Shown here one piece after another: positions 12,901-22,979 of a stretch of 64,000 bases of DNA. The DNA lies in the NCBI GenBank assembly GCA_037974665.1, contig CM075768.1, positions 61,956,316-62,020,315 on the forward strand, written 5' to 3'. The notes beneath the pieces are model-generated. The model was not told where the DNA came from and did not search any database. It saw only the letters and a list, made by a program, of their open reading frames with translations. How positions within the stretch are numbered: position 1 is the first letter of the stretch; every line of letters starts with the position of its first letter. Made by a program: the position numbers and the translations under genes. Origin of the DNA: Ehretia macrophylla. Its lineage: Eukaryota > Streptophyta > Magnoliopsida > Boraginales > Ehretiaceae.

Positions 12901-13948
12901 GGCGCATTGAAGCCGGCTTAGCTGCCCCCATCATAGAGCTCTCGGAGAGCATTCCAACGGTATGCTGCGCGCCGCGTAACTCCGTGCGGATCAAAAGTTA
13001 TGGGACCCGGAGCGATGGAGACGTGGTCCCAAGCCCGTTGCCCTCGGTTTGCGGGGCCAGCCTCTACGTGAAGTGTAGCTGTCTTGCCCAAGGTGCCGTG
13101 GGATTCGGTAATAGAAATGTGATGCATTAGGTTGTCGTCCTTTTTGCGGCGGACGACGTACGATCTGGGACAAAAAAAAGCGCAAAAGAAGAAAAGTATA
13201 CCAAAACTGATGAAAATGATCAATTTTTGGCTCCGATAACAGGCGCAGCGAAGCTAGCTTAGCTACCCCCATCATAGAGCTCTCGGAGAGCTTTCCAACG
13301 GTATGTTGCACACCGCGTAACTCCTTGCTGCTCAAATGTTATGGGCTCCGGAGTGACAGAGACGTGGTCCCAAGCCCGAAGCCCTCAGTTTGCGGGCCAA
13401 GCCTCCACGTGAAGTGAAGCTGTCTTGCCCAAGGTGCCGTGGGATTCGGTAATAGAAATGTGATGGATTAGGTTGTCGTCCTTTTCGGGGCACACGACGC
13501 ACGATCCGGGATGAAAAATAGCGCAAAAGAAGAAAAGAGTATCGAAACTAGTGAAAACGTTCAATTTTTGGCTCCGATAACAGGCGTATCGAAATGAGCT
13601 TGGCTGCCCCCTTCGTAAAGCTCTCGGAGAGTTTTCCAACGGTATGCTGCACGCCGCGTAACTTCATGCAGATCAAAAGCTATGGGCTCCGGAGCGACGG
13701 AGACGGGGTCCGAAGCCCGGTGCCCTCGGTTTCCGAGCCCATCCTCTAAGTGAAGCGAAACTGTCTTTCCCAAGGTGCCGTGGCATTTGGTAATAGAAAA
13801 GTTATTGATTAGGTTGTCGTCCTTTTTGCGGCGCATGACGTACGATCCGGGAAGAAAAACAACGCAAAAGAATAAAAGTGTCCCGAAACTGATGAAAACA
13901 TTCGATTTTTGGCTAGGATAACAGGCATAGCGAAGCGAGCTTGGCTGC

Positions 13949-13968
13949 CCCTTCATAACAATGTGATG
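13949..13968. repeat. Monomer with about 180 bp deleted
   Basis: The sequence passes from GGCTGCCCCTTCAT directly into AACAATGTGATGGATTAGG, skipping the dyad, GCTCCGGAGC and CCTCTACGTG parts. The neighbouring anchors at 13614 and 14117 are 503 bp apart, which is one full monomer plus about 161 bp. Confidence 0.75.
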
Positions 13969-14550
13969 GATTAGGTTGTCATCCTTTTCGCGGTGCACAA
14001 CGTACGATCCGGGACAAAAAAAAGGGCAAAATAAGAGAAGTATCCCGAAACTGATGAAAACTTTCAATTTTTGGCTCCGATAACAGGCGGAGCAAAGCAA
14101 GCTTGGCTGCCCCCATCGTAGAGCTCTCGAAGAGCTTTCCAACGGTATGCTGCGCGGAGCATAACTCCATGCGGATCAAAAGTTATGGGCTCCGAAGCGG
14201 CGGAGACGTGGTCCCAAGCACGATGCCCTCGGTTTACGAGCCCAGCCTCTATGTAAAGTGAAGCTGTCTTGCCCGAGGTGCCGTGGGATTCGGTAATAGA
14301 AATGTGATGGATTAGGTTGTCGTACTTTTCGCGGCGTACAACGTACGATCTGGGACAAAAAAAAAAGCGCATAAGAAGAAAAGTGTCCCAAAACTGATAA
14401 AAACGATCAATTTTTGGCTCCGATAACAAGAGCAGCGAAGCCGGCTTAGCTGCCCCCATCGTAGAGCTCTCAGAGAGCTTTCCAACGGTATGCTGCGAGC
14501 CGTGTAACTCCTTGCGGATCAAAAGTAATGGGCTCCGGAGCAACGGAGAC

Positions 14551-14832
14551 GTGGTCCCAAGTGCGATGGATTAGTTTGTCATCCTTTTCGCGGGGCACGA
14601 CGTACGATCCGGGAAGAGAAAACAGTGCAAAAGAAGAAAAGTTTCCGAAAGCTGATAAAAATGTTCAATTTTTGGCTCCGATAACAGGCTCTGCGAATCG
14701 AGCTTAGCTGCCCCCTTCGTAGAGCTCTCGGAGAGCTTTCCAACGGTATACTGCGAGCCGCGTAACTCCTTGCGGATCAAAAGTAATGGGCTCTGGAGCG
14801 ACGGAGACGTGGTCCCAAGTGCGATGGATTAG
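14551..14832. repeat. Two adjacent short (258-bp) monomers with identical deletion junctions
   Basis: GTGGTCCCAAGTGCGATGGATTAG occurs at 14551-14574 and again at 14809-14832, 258 bp apart. Both carry AGTAATGGGC where most monomers have AGTTATGGGC. The tandem placement shows the deleted form being amplified as a unit. It lies just left of element 2. Confidence 0.8.
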
Positions 14833-14947
14833 GTTGTCGTCCGTTTCGCGGTGCACGACATACGATTTGGGATGAAAAAAGAGCGCAAAACAAGAAAAGT
14901 GTCCTGAAACTAATGAAGACGTTCAATTTTTGGCTCCGATAACAGGT

Positions 14948-14952
14948 GCAAC
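14948..14952. repeat. Left target site duplication of element 2 (GCAAC)
   Basis: Satellite AACAGGTGCAAC is interrupted here. The same GCAAC resumes at 19009 and continues into CAAGCCAGCTT. Removing the element and one copy restores a normal monomer. Confidence 0.9.
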
Positions 14953-15584
14953 TGTCACGCCCCAACCCGGCCTATAAAGGTTAGACTAGGGTGTGATCTA
15001 AACATTCAAGTCACGTCTCGTACTTAACAGTTCATAAAGATTTAACACTTAACGTTTGGCCTAAACTCCCGAATTTTTTCGGTAAACCGGCAGTATAACG
15101 GCTGTAATTGGGCTCTTTGGTTTGGCCTAATTCTCTAAACGCCTCAATTATTCCAATCATTAATCCAATTCCATTAAGGACTCCTATTTGTCACCAACCG
15201 ATTTGCCTACTAGTTTATCTTGAAAGTCTCGTTTGGTTAATAAGCCTAACATGATAACTATATCCCGTTTATTTGTCAATTTCCTACCATGCAAGTACCT
15301 ATTATCCTTTAGTTTGCAAATGAGTACCTAAGTGAAATTAGATAGAATTAACTTAGTAGATTGTTCATCTAGTGGTTTGACTGCCTACGATAACTACTAA
15401 TTAAGAAAACGAAAGCAAACAACCAATTAAAAGTTCGTCCGGTTATAGATAGTACAATCCCAGAATTAGACCCAAATTACAACGGGGTCATTTACATCAA
15501 TGAACCGAATAGTTTGCAATCAATCACAACATCCATATAGCAACCACTTTCAGGCAAGGCACAAAAGTACGTAGGGACAGGCAA

Positions 15585-15646
15585 TCACTCCAAGGAATCA
15601 TCGTTAGGCACATCGTCCTCGGGTACCTGTACCTGTTCGTCCTCAC
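15585..15646 (-). CDS. Putative short acidic terminal exon (element 2)
   Basis: On the minus strand, after ATCACAG, the sequence reads GT and then 19 sense codons, starting EDEQVQV and ending VPNDDSLE, before TGA. Element 3 has the same frame with no indel and 12 substitutions, eight of them at third codon positions. Upstream of CAG the two elements differ by indels, so frame conservation begins at CAG. CAG|GTGAGG could also be a 5' donor, but element 1 has CAGGAGACG here, which favours an acceptor. The product is unknown. The sequence after the stop, with TTGTAATTTGGGTCTAATT, resembles a 3' UTR. Confidence 0.35.
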
Positions 15647-15663
15647 CTGTGATGAAAAGAGGG

Positions 15664-15681
15664 TGAGTCCTTATGAACTCA
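15664..15681 (-). other. Hairpin upstream of the acidic frame (element 2)
   Basis: On the minus strand TGAGTTC, loop ATAA, GGACTCA form a 7-bp stem with one G-U pair. It follows CCCCCTCGC and lies about 14 nt before the CAG. It is the positional equivalent of 1277-1296 in element 1, whose stem sequence differs but still pairs. Confidence 0.5.
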
Positions 15682-15766
15682 GCGAGGGGGAAACGAGAAA
15701 TACGTTTTGAAACTCATTTTTCGGTTAAACTTATGAAAATCCCTTTCTCAAACATGAATACAACAG

Positions 15767-15808
15767 AAATACAAGTACAGAAATACAAGTACAGAAATAC
15801 AAGTACAG
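15767..15808. repeat. Minisatellite, three exact copies of 14 bp
   Basis: AAATACAAGTACAG is repeated three times head to tail. It is absent from the matching place in element 3, so it arose after the two elements separated. Confidence 0.9.
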
Positions 15809-15964
15809 AATAGGAATACCGGTCTTTCCTCCCCGAGGTTCTCTAGGATCCAAGCGGGAGTACTTATACACATAATAAAAAGGATACGGTGAGCTTTTGC
15901 TCTCATATCAAGTCAAGTAACAGGAGTTGCGGCCAACTTTAATTTATCTCCAAAACACGCCAGG

Positions 15965-16005
15965 TGGGTGTACTCCGGATGTACCCCGAAATCCTATGAC
16001 CCAAC
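15965..16005 (-). other. Nearly invariant box of the element family (element 2 copy)
   Basis: This is the same box as 1019-1058 in element 1 and 31573-31612 in element 3. It begins TGGGTGTACTCCGGATGTAC on the plus strand and ends GACCCAAC. One extra base lies in the middle. Confidence 0.6.
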
Positions 16006-16119
16006 TCTCCGAGGGTGAAATCCCAAGCGAGAGAGGGAATTGGACCATGGTAGTCACGGTAACACCGGCAAGCTCGATGCCACCCGGCGTGCATGAAACA
16101 CTACCATGCCATGCTGAAA

Positions 16120-16129
16120 GGTTGCAACC
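16120..16129. other. 10-bp palindrome of the element family (element 2 copy)
   Basis: GGTTGCAACC is fully self-complementary and is followed by TCGTATGCAATGCAC, as in element 3. The element 1 version is two bases longer and still palindromic. Confidence 0.55.
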
Positions 16130-16913
16130 TCGTATGCAATGCACATTTATAACATTTAACATATCACATTAGGAGGACAACAAAGTAGGTCGCCTCCGAG
16201 CAGTTATAAGATCACACGTTGTCAAGTAATCAAACGAGGCACGATAAGACAAGTAATTTCACTTGAAAGGCATATAGAGTCATATGAACATCAAACGGGC
16301 AGCCATGTAACACATGTAAAACAGGCCATATAACTCATTAAGAAGCTCATATAATCAAGTGATACGAATATTCAACATGCAACAACATTTACGTGGGTTC
16401 GGTTGCAAGAAAAGCTTATATGACAACATGCAATGGTCAAAATCACATTTGAAGTTATAAAACATTTACGGGCAGCCCACTAAGCATATAATTTCCACAC
16501 AATAACCAAGAATCAACACTTAGCAAAACTACCTAGTCATTAGGGTTTCCATTTCATGCTTAATCGTGTGATTAAAACCCTAAGTCAACTCAAAATCATT
16601 CTCAAGTCACGCATCATTCAATTCAAACATCCTTAAGTACCCAAAACAGTCCACACAACATTCCAACACCACAATTCCAAGCAATTAGTACCACAAGGGA
16701 GGTTACATCAATTTTCCAAGCATATAGCTAAGTGAAACCTTTACTGCAATAGGCTGTTTTCTCACAATCAATAGGATAACCAAACAATCTCCAAATCCAG
16801 TGAATAAGATTTCAAATTAAAACTTAACAAGTTAAATAAAATCAGAAACAAACCTTGCATCAATTGGAGTTCGGGATCATTAGATATTGCCGAAACAGTG
16901 GAATAGCTCAAAA

Positions 16914-17331
16914 CTGTCCAGATTTGCATACTTTTCAGAAATTGTCGTTTTTGAGGTCCTTAGGGTCAGTTTTATCCTTGGTCCATTTCTGACAAAGTTG
17001 TCCAGAACTGAAAAATCTAGTTGCACACCAATTTTTATGCATTTTGGAAAACATTTACTAAGTCAAATATGGTTCGTTCCACAAGGTCGGTGCATCTGCC
17101 AAAACCTGATTCATTTTTCCAGAATTCCAGATTTGGTCACATTTTAATGATTTGCCATTTTGAGGACCTTAGAGTCAAAACTAGCTTCGACCTATTTCTG
17201 GGACAAATGTTCAAAACTGTCCAAACTAGTCACCCACCAATTTTCAAGCATTTTAAACATCTTTTGCTTAGCTAAACTTACCTCGAACATACTGGTCAGA
17301 GAGCTGTCATCCATTTCGAGTTCACCTAGCA
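16914..17331. repeat. Old internal tandem duplication, two units of about 209 bp
   Basis: Paired landmarks repeat at about 209-bp spacing: TTTTGAGGTCCTTAG near 16950 and TTTTGAGGACCTTAG near 17159, CCATTTCTG and CTATTTCTG, CACACCAATTTTTATGCATTTT and CACCCACCAATTTTCAAGCATTTT. The copies are strongly diverged. Element 3 has the same arrangement at 32519-32936, so the duplication predates the split of the two elements. Confidence 0.65.
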
Positions 17332-18529
17332 TCATTTTCAAGCCAAGATCTTGCCATGCATGGTTGTTTAAGCTTATGAACGACCATATATCTCAAGTAC
17401 AGAAGCAAATACACACATTTATGAGCATGCATGTGAGTTTTTAAAGAGTTTTCAAAAGGTTTTAACCCTCACCTTTGCAATTCAACAAGAAGATGCACAA
17501 ATGCTTGTGAAAATGGCTCGGTGTGCCCTAAGTGCTTGGTTCTTGCTTTGAGCGTGCCTTTCCTTGCCTCTACCTTAATCTTTGGCTTTGCTAATGACTA
17601 TGGAAGACATGTATGAGCTTATATCCAAGAGAAATAGAAAGGAACATAAAAGGAAACAAGGAAACCTTACCTAAGCCGTGGATAGCCCTAGATGAGTTTG
17701 TGCCGTGTAGTAGCTTGCTTGCTCGGGTCTTGGAGGCCTCCTACCTTGGCTAAATGGTTTGGTCAGCCTCTTAAGTGCAAGAGGCAGTGAGAAATCGTGG
17801 AGAGAGAGAGAGAGATTTTGAGAGCTAAGGCTAAGAGAGAGAAGACAACAAAAGAGAATGAAACTAGTGATTTATTGTTGTCTAGTTTTGATTGTATGGC
17901 CTTGGCTGAATTGGCCTTGTTTGCAACGGTTCTTGGGACTTAAAATCTGAAAAATATGCTTCTTGGGAGTGTGTAAGGTGTAGGGGAATAATCATGGGGT
18001 AGTTTAGGGCTTAGGAAAAAGGGGCATTGGTATTAGAGTGTGTGTAAGAGCTTGTCTAGTGGTTTGACTAGGTTTAATCGTGTGGTGTTTGTTGTTGTGG
18101 GCAGAATTCTGCCTTGTCTTGAATATACTATAATCTAAGGGTGCTTAGGTGGATTAGGAGTGCAAGAGGAGTGCTTGGGAGTTAGCAAAAAGGTGGTCTA
18201 GGGTTTAGGAATGCTTTAGTATATAAAATGAACACTTATATGCATGTATGGTCTTGTTTGACTTTGAATTGTGCATGTAGTGTCAAAAAAATGTGTAGTA
18301 TGCTAAAAATCTGAATTGGTTGCATTAAAATAGTGTTTAGGCATGTGAGGAGAGAGAGAGAAGTGCATAGGTTTAGTTTAAAGTGTCTAGGATAAGCAAA
18401 AGTTATGACATGTGTAAGAGAATGTTGGGTAGAATAGAATATTTTATAGTTAGTGGGTTTTGTAGAGATTTGAATTAGGAATATAATATTGATTAGTGGA
18501 TTGTATAGGATTCTTTCTTGATTAACGTG

Positions 18530-19000
18530 GTGGCACGGATTCCTAGGTCTAAAGCACGAATTACGAGGTAGACACGAACTACGAGGTAAGACACGAACTT
18601 CAAGACTAATGAACGTACTTCAAGATAAATGCACAGATTCTAATGCAAATGCACGCAACCCTAGGTAAATGTATGTAAACCAATACAAGGCACGTAATTC
18701 AATGCAATGCACGTAAATCGAGGTACGACTCTTAAACCTAGGTTAAAGCACACAGTTCAAGGTTAATGCACACGAAATGAAGACATACACGCAAATTGAG
18801 GTCTCACACATAAAACTAGGTCATGGCGCGTTTATCTAGGTATTGCACGTATATCGAGGATTAGGGCACACAATTCTAGGTCAAGGCACGTACGACGAGA
18901 CATGCAAGAAAATCAAGACAGGATACGTAATCCAAGGTCAGCCATACAATTCTAGGTCTAAGGCACACAAATCGAGGTAAGGCACGTTATTCGGGGTCGG
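18530..19000. repeat. Degenerate short tandem repeat zone at the sense 5' end of element 2
   Basis: Loose repeats of about 20-30 bp share the pattern GGCACGTAATTCGAGGT, with many variants (GCACGAATTACGAGGT, GGCACGTACGACGAG, GGCACGTTATTCGGGGT). The zone ends in the element terminus CGGGGTCGGGCCTCACA, whose CGGGGT resembles the repeat itself. Element 3 has a shorter zone, which explains part of the length difference. Confidence 0.65.
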
Positions 19001-19008
19001 GCCTCACA

Positions 19009-19013
19009 GCAAC
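19009..19013. repeat. Right target site duplication of element 2 (GCAAC)
   Basis: GCAAC directly follows CCTCACA and matches 14948-14952. Satellite then resumes with CAAGCCAGCTTAGCTG. Confidence 0.9.
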
Positions 19014-19699
19014 CAAGCCAGCTTAGCTGACCCCATCGTAGAGCTCTCGGAGAGCTTTCCAACGGTATGCTGCGCGCCGCGTAACACCTTGCGGATCAAA
19101 AGTTATGGGCTCCGGAGCGACGGAGACGTGGTCCCAAGCCCGATGCCCTCGGTTTGCGGGCCCAGCCTCTACGTGAAGCGAAGCTGTCTTGCCCAAGGTA
19201 CCGTGGGATTCGGTAATAGAAATGTGATGGATTAGGTTGTCGTCCTTTTCGCGGCGCACAACGTACGATCTGGGACAAAAAAAGCGCAAAAGATGAAAAG
19301 TGTCCCGAAACTGATGAAAACGTTCGATTTTCGGCTCCTATTATAGGCCCAGCGAAGCCAGCTTAGCTGGCCCCATCGTTGAGCTCTCTGAGAGCTTTCC
19401 AACTGTATGCTGCGCGCCGCGTAACTCGTTGCGGATCAAAAGTTATGGGCTCCGGAGCGATGGAGACGTGGTCTCAAGCCCGATGCCCTCGGTTTACCAG
19501 CCCAGCCTCTACGTGAAACAAAGTTGTCTTGCCCAAGGTGCCGTGGGATTCGGTAATAGAAATGTGATAGATTAGGCTGTCGTCCTTTTCGCGGCGCACG
19601 ACGTACGATCCGGGATGAAAAAAAAGCGCAAAAGAAGAAAAGTGTCCCAAAACTAATGAAAACGTTCGATTTTTGGCTCCAATAACAGGCCTAGCGAAG

Positions 19700-22600
19700 C
19701 CAGCTTAGCTGCCCCCATCGTAGAGCTCTCGGAGAGCTTTCCAATGGTATGCTGCGAGCCGCGTAACACCTTGCGGATCAAAAGTTATGGGCTCCGGAGC
19801 AACGACGATGTGGTCCCAAGCACGATGCCCTTGGTTTGCGTGCCCAACCTCTACGTGAAGCGAAGCTGTCTTGGCCATGGTCCATGGGATTCGGTAATAG
19901 AAATGTGATGGATTAGGTTGTCGTCCTTTTCACGGCGGACGACGTACGATCTGGGACAAAAAATAGCGCAAAAGAAGAAAAGTGTTCCGAAACTGATGAA
20001 AACAATCGATTTTCAGCTCCGATAATAGGCGGAGTGAAGCGAGCTTGGCTGCTCCCATCGTAGAGCTCTCAGAGAGCTTTCCAACGGTATGCTACGCGCC
20101 GCGTAACTCCTTGCGGATCAAAAGTTATGGACTCCGGAGCGATGGAGACATGGTCCCAAGCCCGATGCCCTCAGTTTTTGGGCCCAGCCTCTACGTTAAG
20201 CGAAGCTATCTTGCCCAAGGTGCCATGGGATTCGGTAGTAGAAATGTAACGGATTATGTTGTGGTCCGTTTTGCGGCACACGACATACGATCCGGGATGA
20301 AAAAATAGCGCAAAAGAAGAAAAGTGTCCCGAAACTGATGAAAACGTTCAATTTTTGGCTCCTAAAATAGGCCCAACGAAGCCAACTTAGCTGTCCCCAT
20401 CGTAGAGCTCTCGGAGAGCTTTCCAACGGTATGCTGCGCGCCGTGTAACACCTTGCAGATCAAAAGTTATGGGCTCCGGAGCGACGGAGACGTGGTCCCA
20501 TGCCCGATGCCCTCGGTTTACGGGCCCAGCCTCTACGTGAAGCAAAGCTGTCTTGCCCAAGGTGCTGTGGGATTCGGTAATAGAAATGTAATGGATTAGG
20601 TTGTCGTCCTTTTCGCGGCGCACAACGTACGATTCGTGAGAAAAAAAAGCGCAAAAGAAGAAAAGGGTCCCGAATCTAGAGCTCTCGGAGAGCTTTCCAA
20701 CGGTATGCTGCGCGCCGCGTAACTCCTTACGAATGAAAAGTTATGGGACCCGGAGCGACGGAGACGTGGTCCCAAGCCCGATGCCCTCTGTTTGCTGGCC
20801 CAGCCTCTACGTGAAGCGCAGCTGTCTTGCCCAAGGTGCCATGGGATTCGGTAATAGAAATGTGATGGATTTGGTTGTCGTCCTTTTCGCGGTGCACGAC
20901 GTACGAACCGGGAAGAAAAAACAGGGCAAAAGAAGAGAAGTGTCCCGAAACTGATGAAAGCATTCAATTTTTCGCTACGATAACAGGCGGAGCGAAGCGA
21001 GCTTGGCTGCCGCCCTCCTAGAGCTCTCAGAGAGCTTTCCAATGGTATGCTGTGCGCCGCGTAACTCCATGAGGATCAAAAGTTATGGGCTCCGGAGCGA
21101 CGTAGACGTGGTCCCAAGCTCGATGCCCTCGGTTTGCAGGCCCAGCCTCTACATGAAGCGAAACTGTCTTGCCTAAGGTGCCGTGGGATTCGGTAATAGA
21201 AATGTGATGGATTACGTTGTTGTCCTTTTCATGGCGCACAACGTACTATTCGCGATAAAAAAAAAAGCGCAAAAGAAGAAATATGTCCCAAAACTGATGA
21301 AAATGTTCAATTTTTGGCTCCGATAACAGGTCCAGCGAAGCCAGCTTTGCTACCCCCATCGTAGACCTCTAGGAGAGCTTTCCAACGGTATGCTGCGCGC
21401 CGCGTAACACCTTGCGGATCAAAAGTTATGGGCTCTGGAGCGACTGAGACGTGGTCCCAATCCCGATACCCTCGGTTTGCGGGCCCAACCTCTACGTGAA
21501 GCAAAGCTGTCTTGCCCAAGGTGCCATGTGATTCGGTAATAGAAATGTGATAGATTAGGTTGTCGTCCTTTTCGCGGCGGACGACGTACGATCAGGGACA
21601 AAAAAAAGCACAAAAGAAGAAAAGTGTCCCGAATCTAGAGCTCTCGGAGAGCTTTCCAACGGTATGCTGCGCGCCGCGTAACTCCTTACGAATCAAAAGT
21701 TATGGGACCCAGAGTGACGGAGACGTGGTCCCAAGCTCGATGCCCTCGGTTTGATGGCCCAGCCTCTACGTGAAGCGAAGCTGTCTAGCCCAAGGTGCCA
21801 TGGGATTCCGTAATAGAAATGTGATGGATTAGGTTGTCGTCCTTTTCGCGGCGGACGACGTACTATTTGGGACAAAAAAAGAGCGCAAAAGAAGAAAAAT
21901 GTCCCGAAACTGATGAAGATGATTGATTTTTGGCTTGGATAACAGGCGCAGCGAAGCCGGCTTAGCTGCACCATCGTAAAGCTCTCGGAGAGCTTTCCAA
22001 CGGTATGCTGCGCGTCTCGTAACTCCATGCAGATCAAAAGTTATGGGACCCGGAGTGACGAAGACGTGGTTCCAAGCCCGTTGCCCTCGGTTTGCGGGGC
22101 CAGCCTCTACGTGAAGCGAAGCTGTCTTGCCCAAGGTACCGTGGGATTCGGTAATAGAAATGTGATGGATTAGGATGTCGTCCTTTTTGCAGAGCACAAC
22201 GTACGATTCGGGACAAAAAAATGCGCAAAAGAAGAAAAGTATCCCGAAACTGATGAAAATGATCGATTTTTGGCTATGATAACAGGCGCAGCAAAGTCGG
22301 CTTAGCTACCCCCATCGTAGAGCTGTCAGAGAGCTTTCCAACGGTATGCTGCGCGCCCCGTAACTCCTTGCGGATCAAAAGTTATAGGACCCGGAGTGAC
22401 GGAGACGTGGTCTCAAGCCCGATGCCCTCGGTTTGCGGGCCCAGCCTCTGCATGAAGTGAAGCTGTCTTGCCCAAGGTGCCATGGGATTCGGTAATAGAA
22501 ATGTGATGGATTAGGTTGTCGTCCTTTTCACAGCGGACGACGTACGATCAGGGACAAAAAAAAGCGCAAAAGAAGAAAAGTGTCCCGAAACTGACGAAAA

Positions 22601-22820
22601 CGATCAATTTTTGGCTCCGATAAGAGGCGTATCGAAGCCGGCTTAACGGCCCCCATCGTAGAGCTCTCAGAGAGCTTTACAACGGTATACTGCGCGCCGC
22701 GTAACTCCTTATGGATCAAAAGTTATGGGCACTGAAGCGACGGAGACCTGGTCCAAAGCCCGACGCCCTCAATTTGCGGGCCCAGCCTCTATGTGAAGCG
22801 AAGCTGTCTCGCCTATGGAG
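19700..22820. repeat. Higher-order repeat, copy A (period about 3280 bp)
   Basis: It pairs with copy B at a constant offset. AACGACGATG is at 19801 and 23081, CGAATCTAGA at 20671/23951 and 21630/24909, and GATCGATTTTTGGCTATGAT at 22261/25540. The blocks 19700-20060 and 20660-22800 are nearly identical to copy B, while roughly 20060-20640 is only ordinarily similar. Each copy spans about nine and a half monomers and includes two shortened ones. Boundaries were judged by eye. Confidence 0.8.
20671..20685. repeat. Shortened monomer, junction CCCGAATC|TAGAGCTC
   Basis: About 60-65 bp, from ACTGATGAAAACG to CCCCATCG, is missing, so the A-rich part joins the dyad directly. The same junction occurs at 21630, 23951 and 24909, all inside the 3.28-kb repeat. 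Confidence 0.8.
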
Positions 22821-22979
22821 CTGTGGGATTCGGTAATAGAAATGTGATGGATTAGATTGTCGTCCTTTTCGCGACTCACGACGTACGATCTGGGACAAAA
22901 AAAAGCGCAAAAGAAGAAATGTGTCCCGAAACTGATGTTAAACGTTCGATTTTTGGCTCCTATAACGAGCCCAGCGAAG

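Larger units (their letters stand above)
1900..14952. repeat. Satellite array 1: about 38 tandem monomers of about 341 bp
   Basis: The anchor CGTAGAGCTCTCGG recurs every 340-343 bp, for example near 2118, 2461, 2801, 3143 and 3484. All monomers are in the same orientation. Each holds, in order, the AGCTCTCGGAGAGCT dyad, TTCCAACGGTATGCTGCGCG, the GCTCCGGAGC palindrome, CCTCTACGTGAAGCGAAGC, GATGGATTAGGTTGTCG, a CpG-rich block around GACGTACGATC, an A-rich tract and CAGCTTAGCTG. Monomers differ from each other by point changes (about 10% by eye) and by occasional deletions near 3928, 7790, 13950, 14563 and 14821. The array starts abruptly in mid-monomer at element 1 and ends at the target duplication of element 2. 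The family is not recognised. No gene is supported in this interval. Confidence 0.95.
14953..19008 (-). mobile_element. Element 2: 4056-bp LTR-like insertion (solo LTR or non-autonomous element)
   Basis: The element starts TGTCACGCCCCAACCCGG, ends CGGGGTCGGGCCTCACA and is bounded by a perfect 5-bp duplication, as made by retroviral-type integrases. The two ends are inverted and match at 12 of the first 16 positions. No long direct repeat marks two LTRs, and no pol, gag or transposase frame exists, so a solo LTR about 4 kb long or a non-autonomous element fits best. The sense strand is taken as minus because the acidic frame, the hairpin and the GGGGCGTGACA terminus then match element 1. It also contains a 3 x 14-bp minisatellite, an old internal duplication at 16914-17331, a CT-rich sense tract near 17800 and a degenerate GGCACG repeat zone at 18530-19000. 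The stretches in between hold no gene I can support. Confidence 0.8.

Noticed and set aside
1900..14952. Regular repeats that could suggest a CRISPR array
   Set aside because: The repeat unit is about 341 bp, has no unique spacers and no cas genes, and the context is eukaryotic.
16887..17444. Overlapping open frames (84-94 codons) in element 2
   Set aside because: They lie in the diverged 209-bp internal duplication and are not kept intact in element 3.
17799..17815. AG repeat as a polypurine tract
   Set aside because: It is a simple dinucleotide run far from any terminus. On the sense strand it is CT-rich, so it cannot be the primer tract next to a 3' LTR.
18219..18228. TATATAAA on the plus strand of element 2 as a promoter
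   Set aside because: It lies on the strand opposite to the inferred sense strand and is not conserved in element 3.
14953..19008. DNA transposon reading because of inverted end similarity
   Set aside because: A 5-bp duplication with TG/CA ends fits LTR integration better. No transposase is present and the inverted match is imperfect. It is kept only as a minor alternative.
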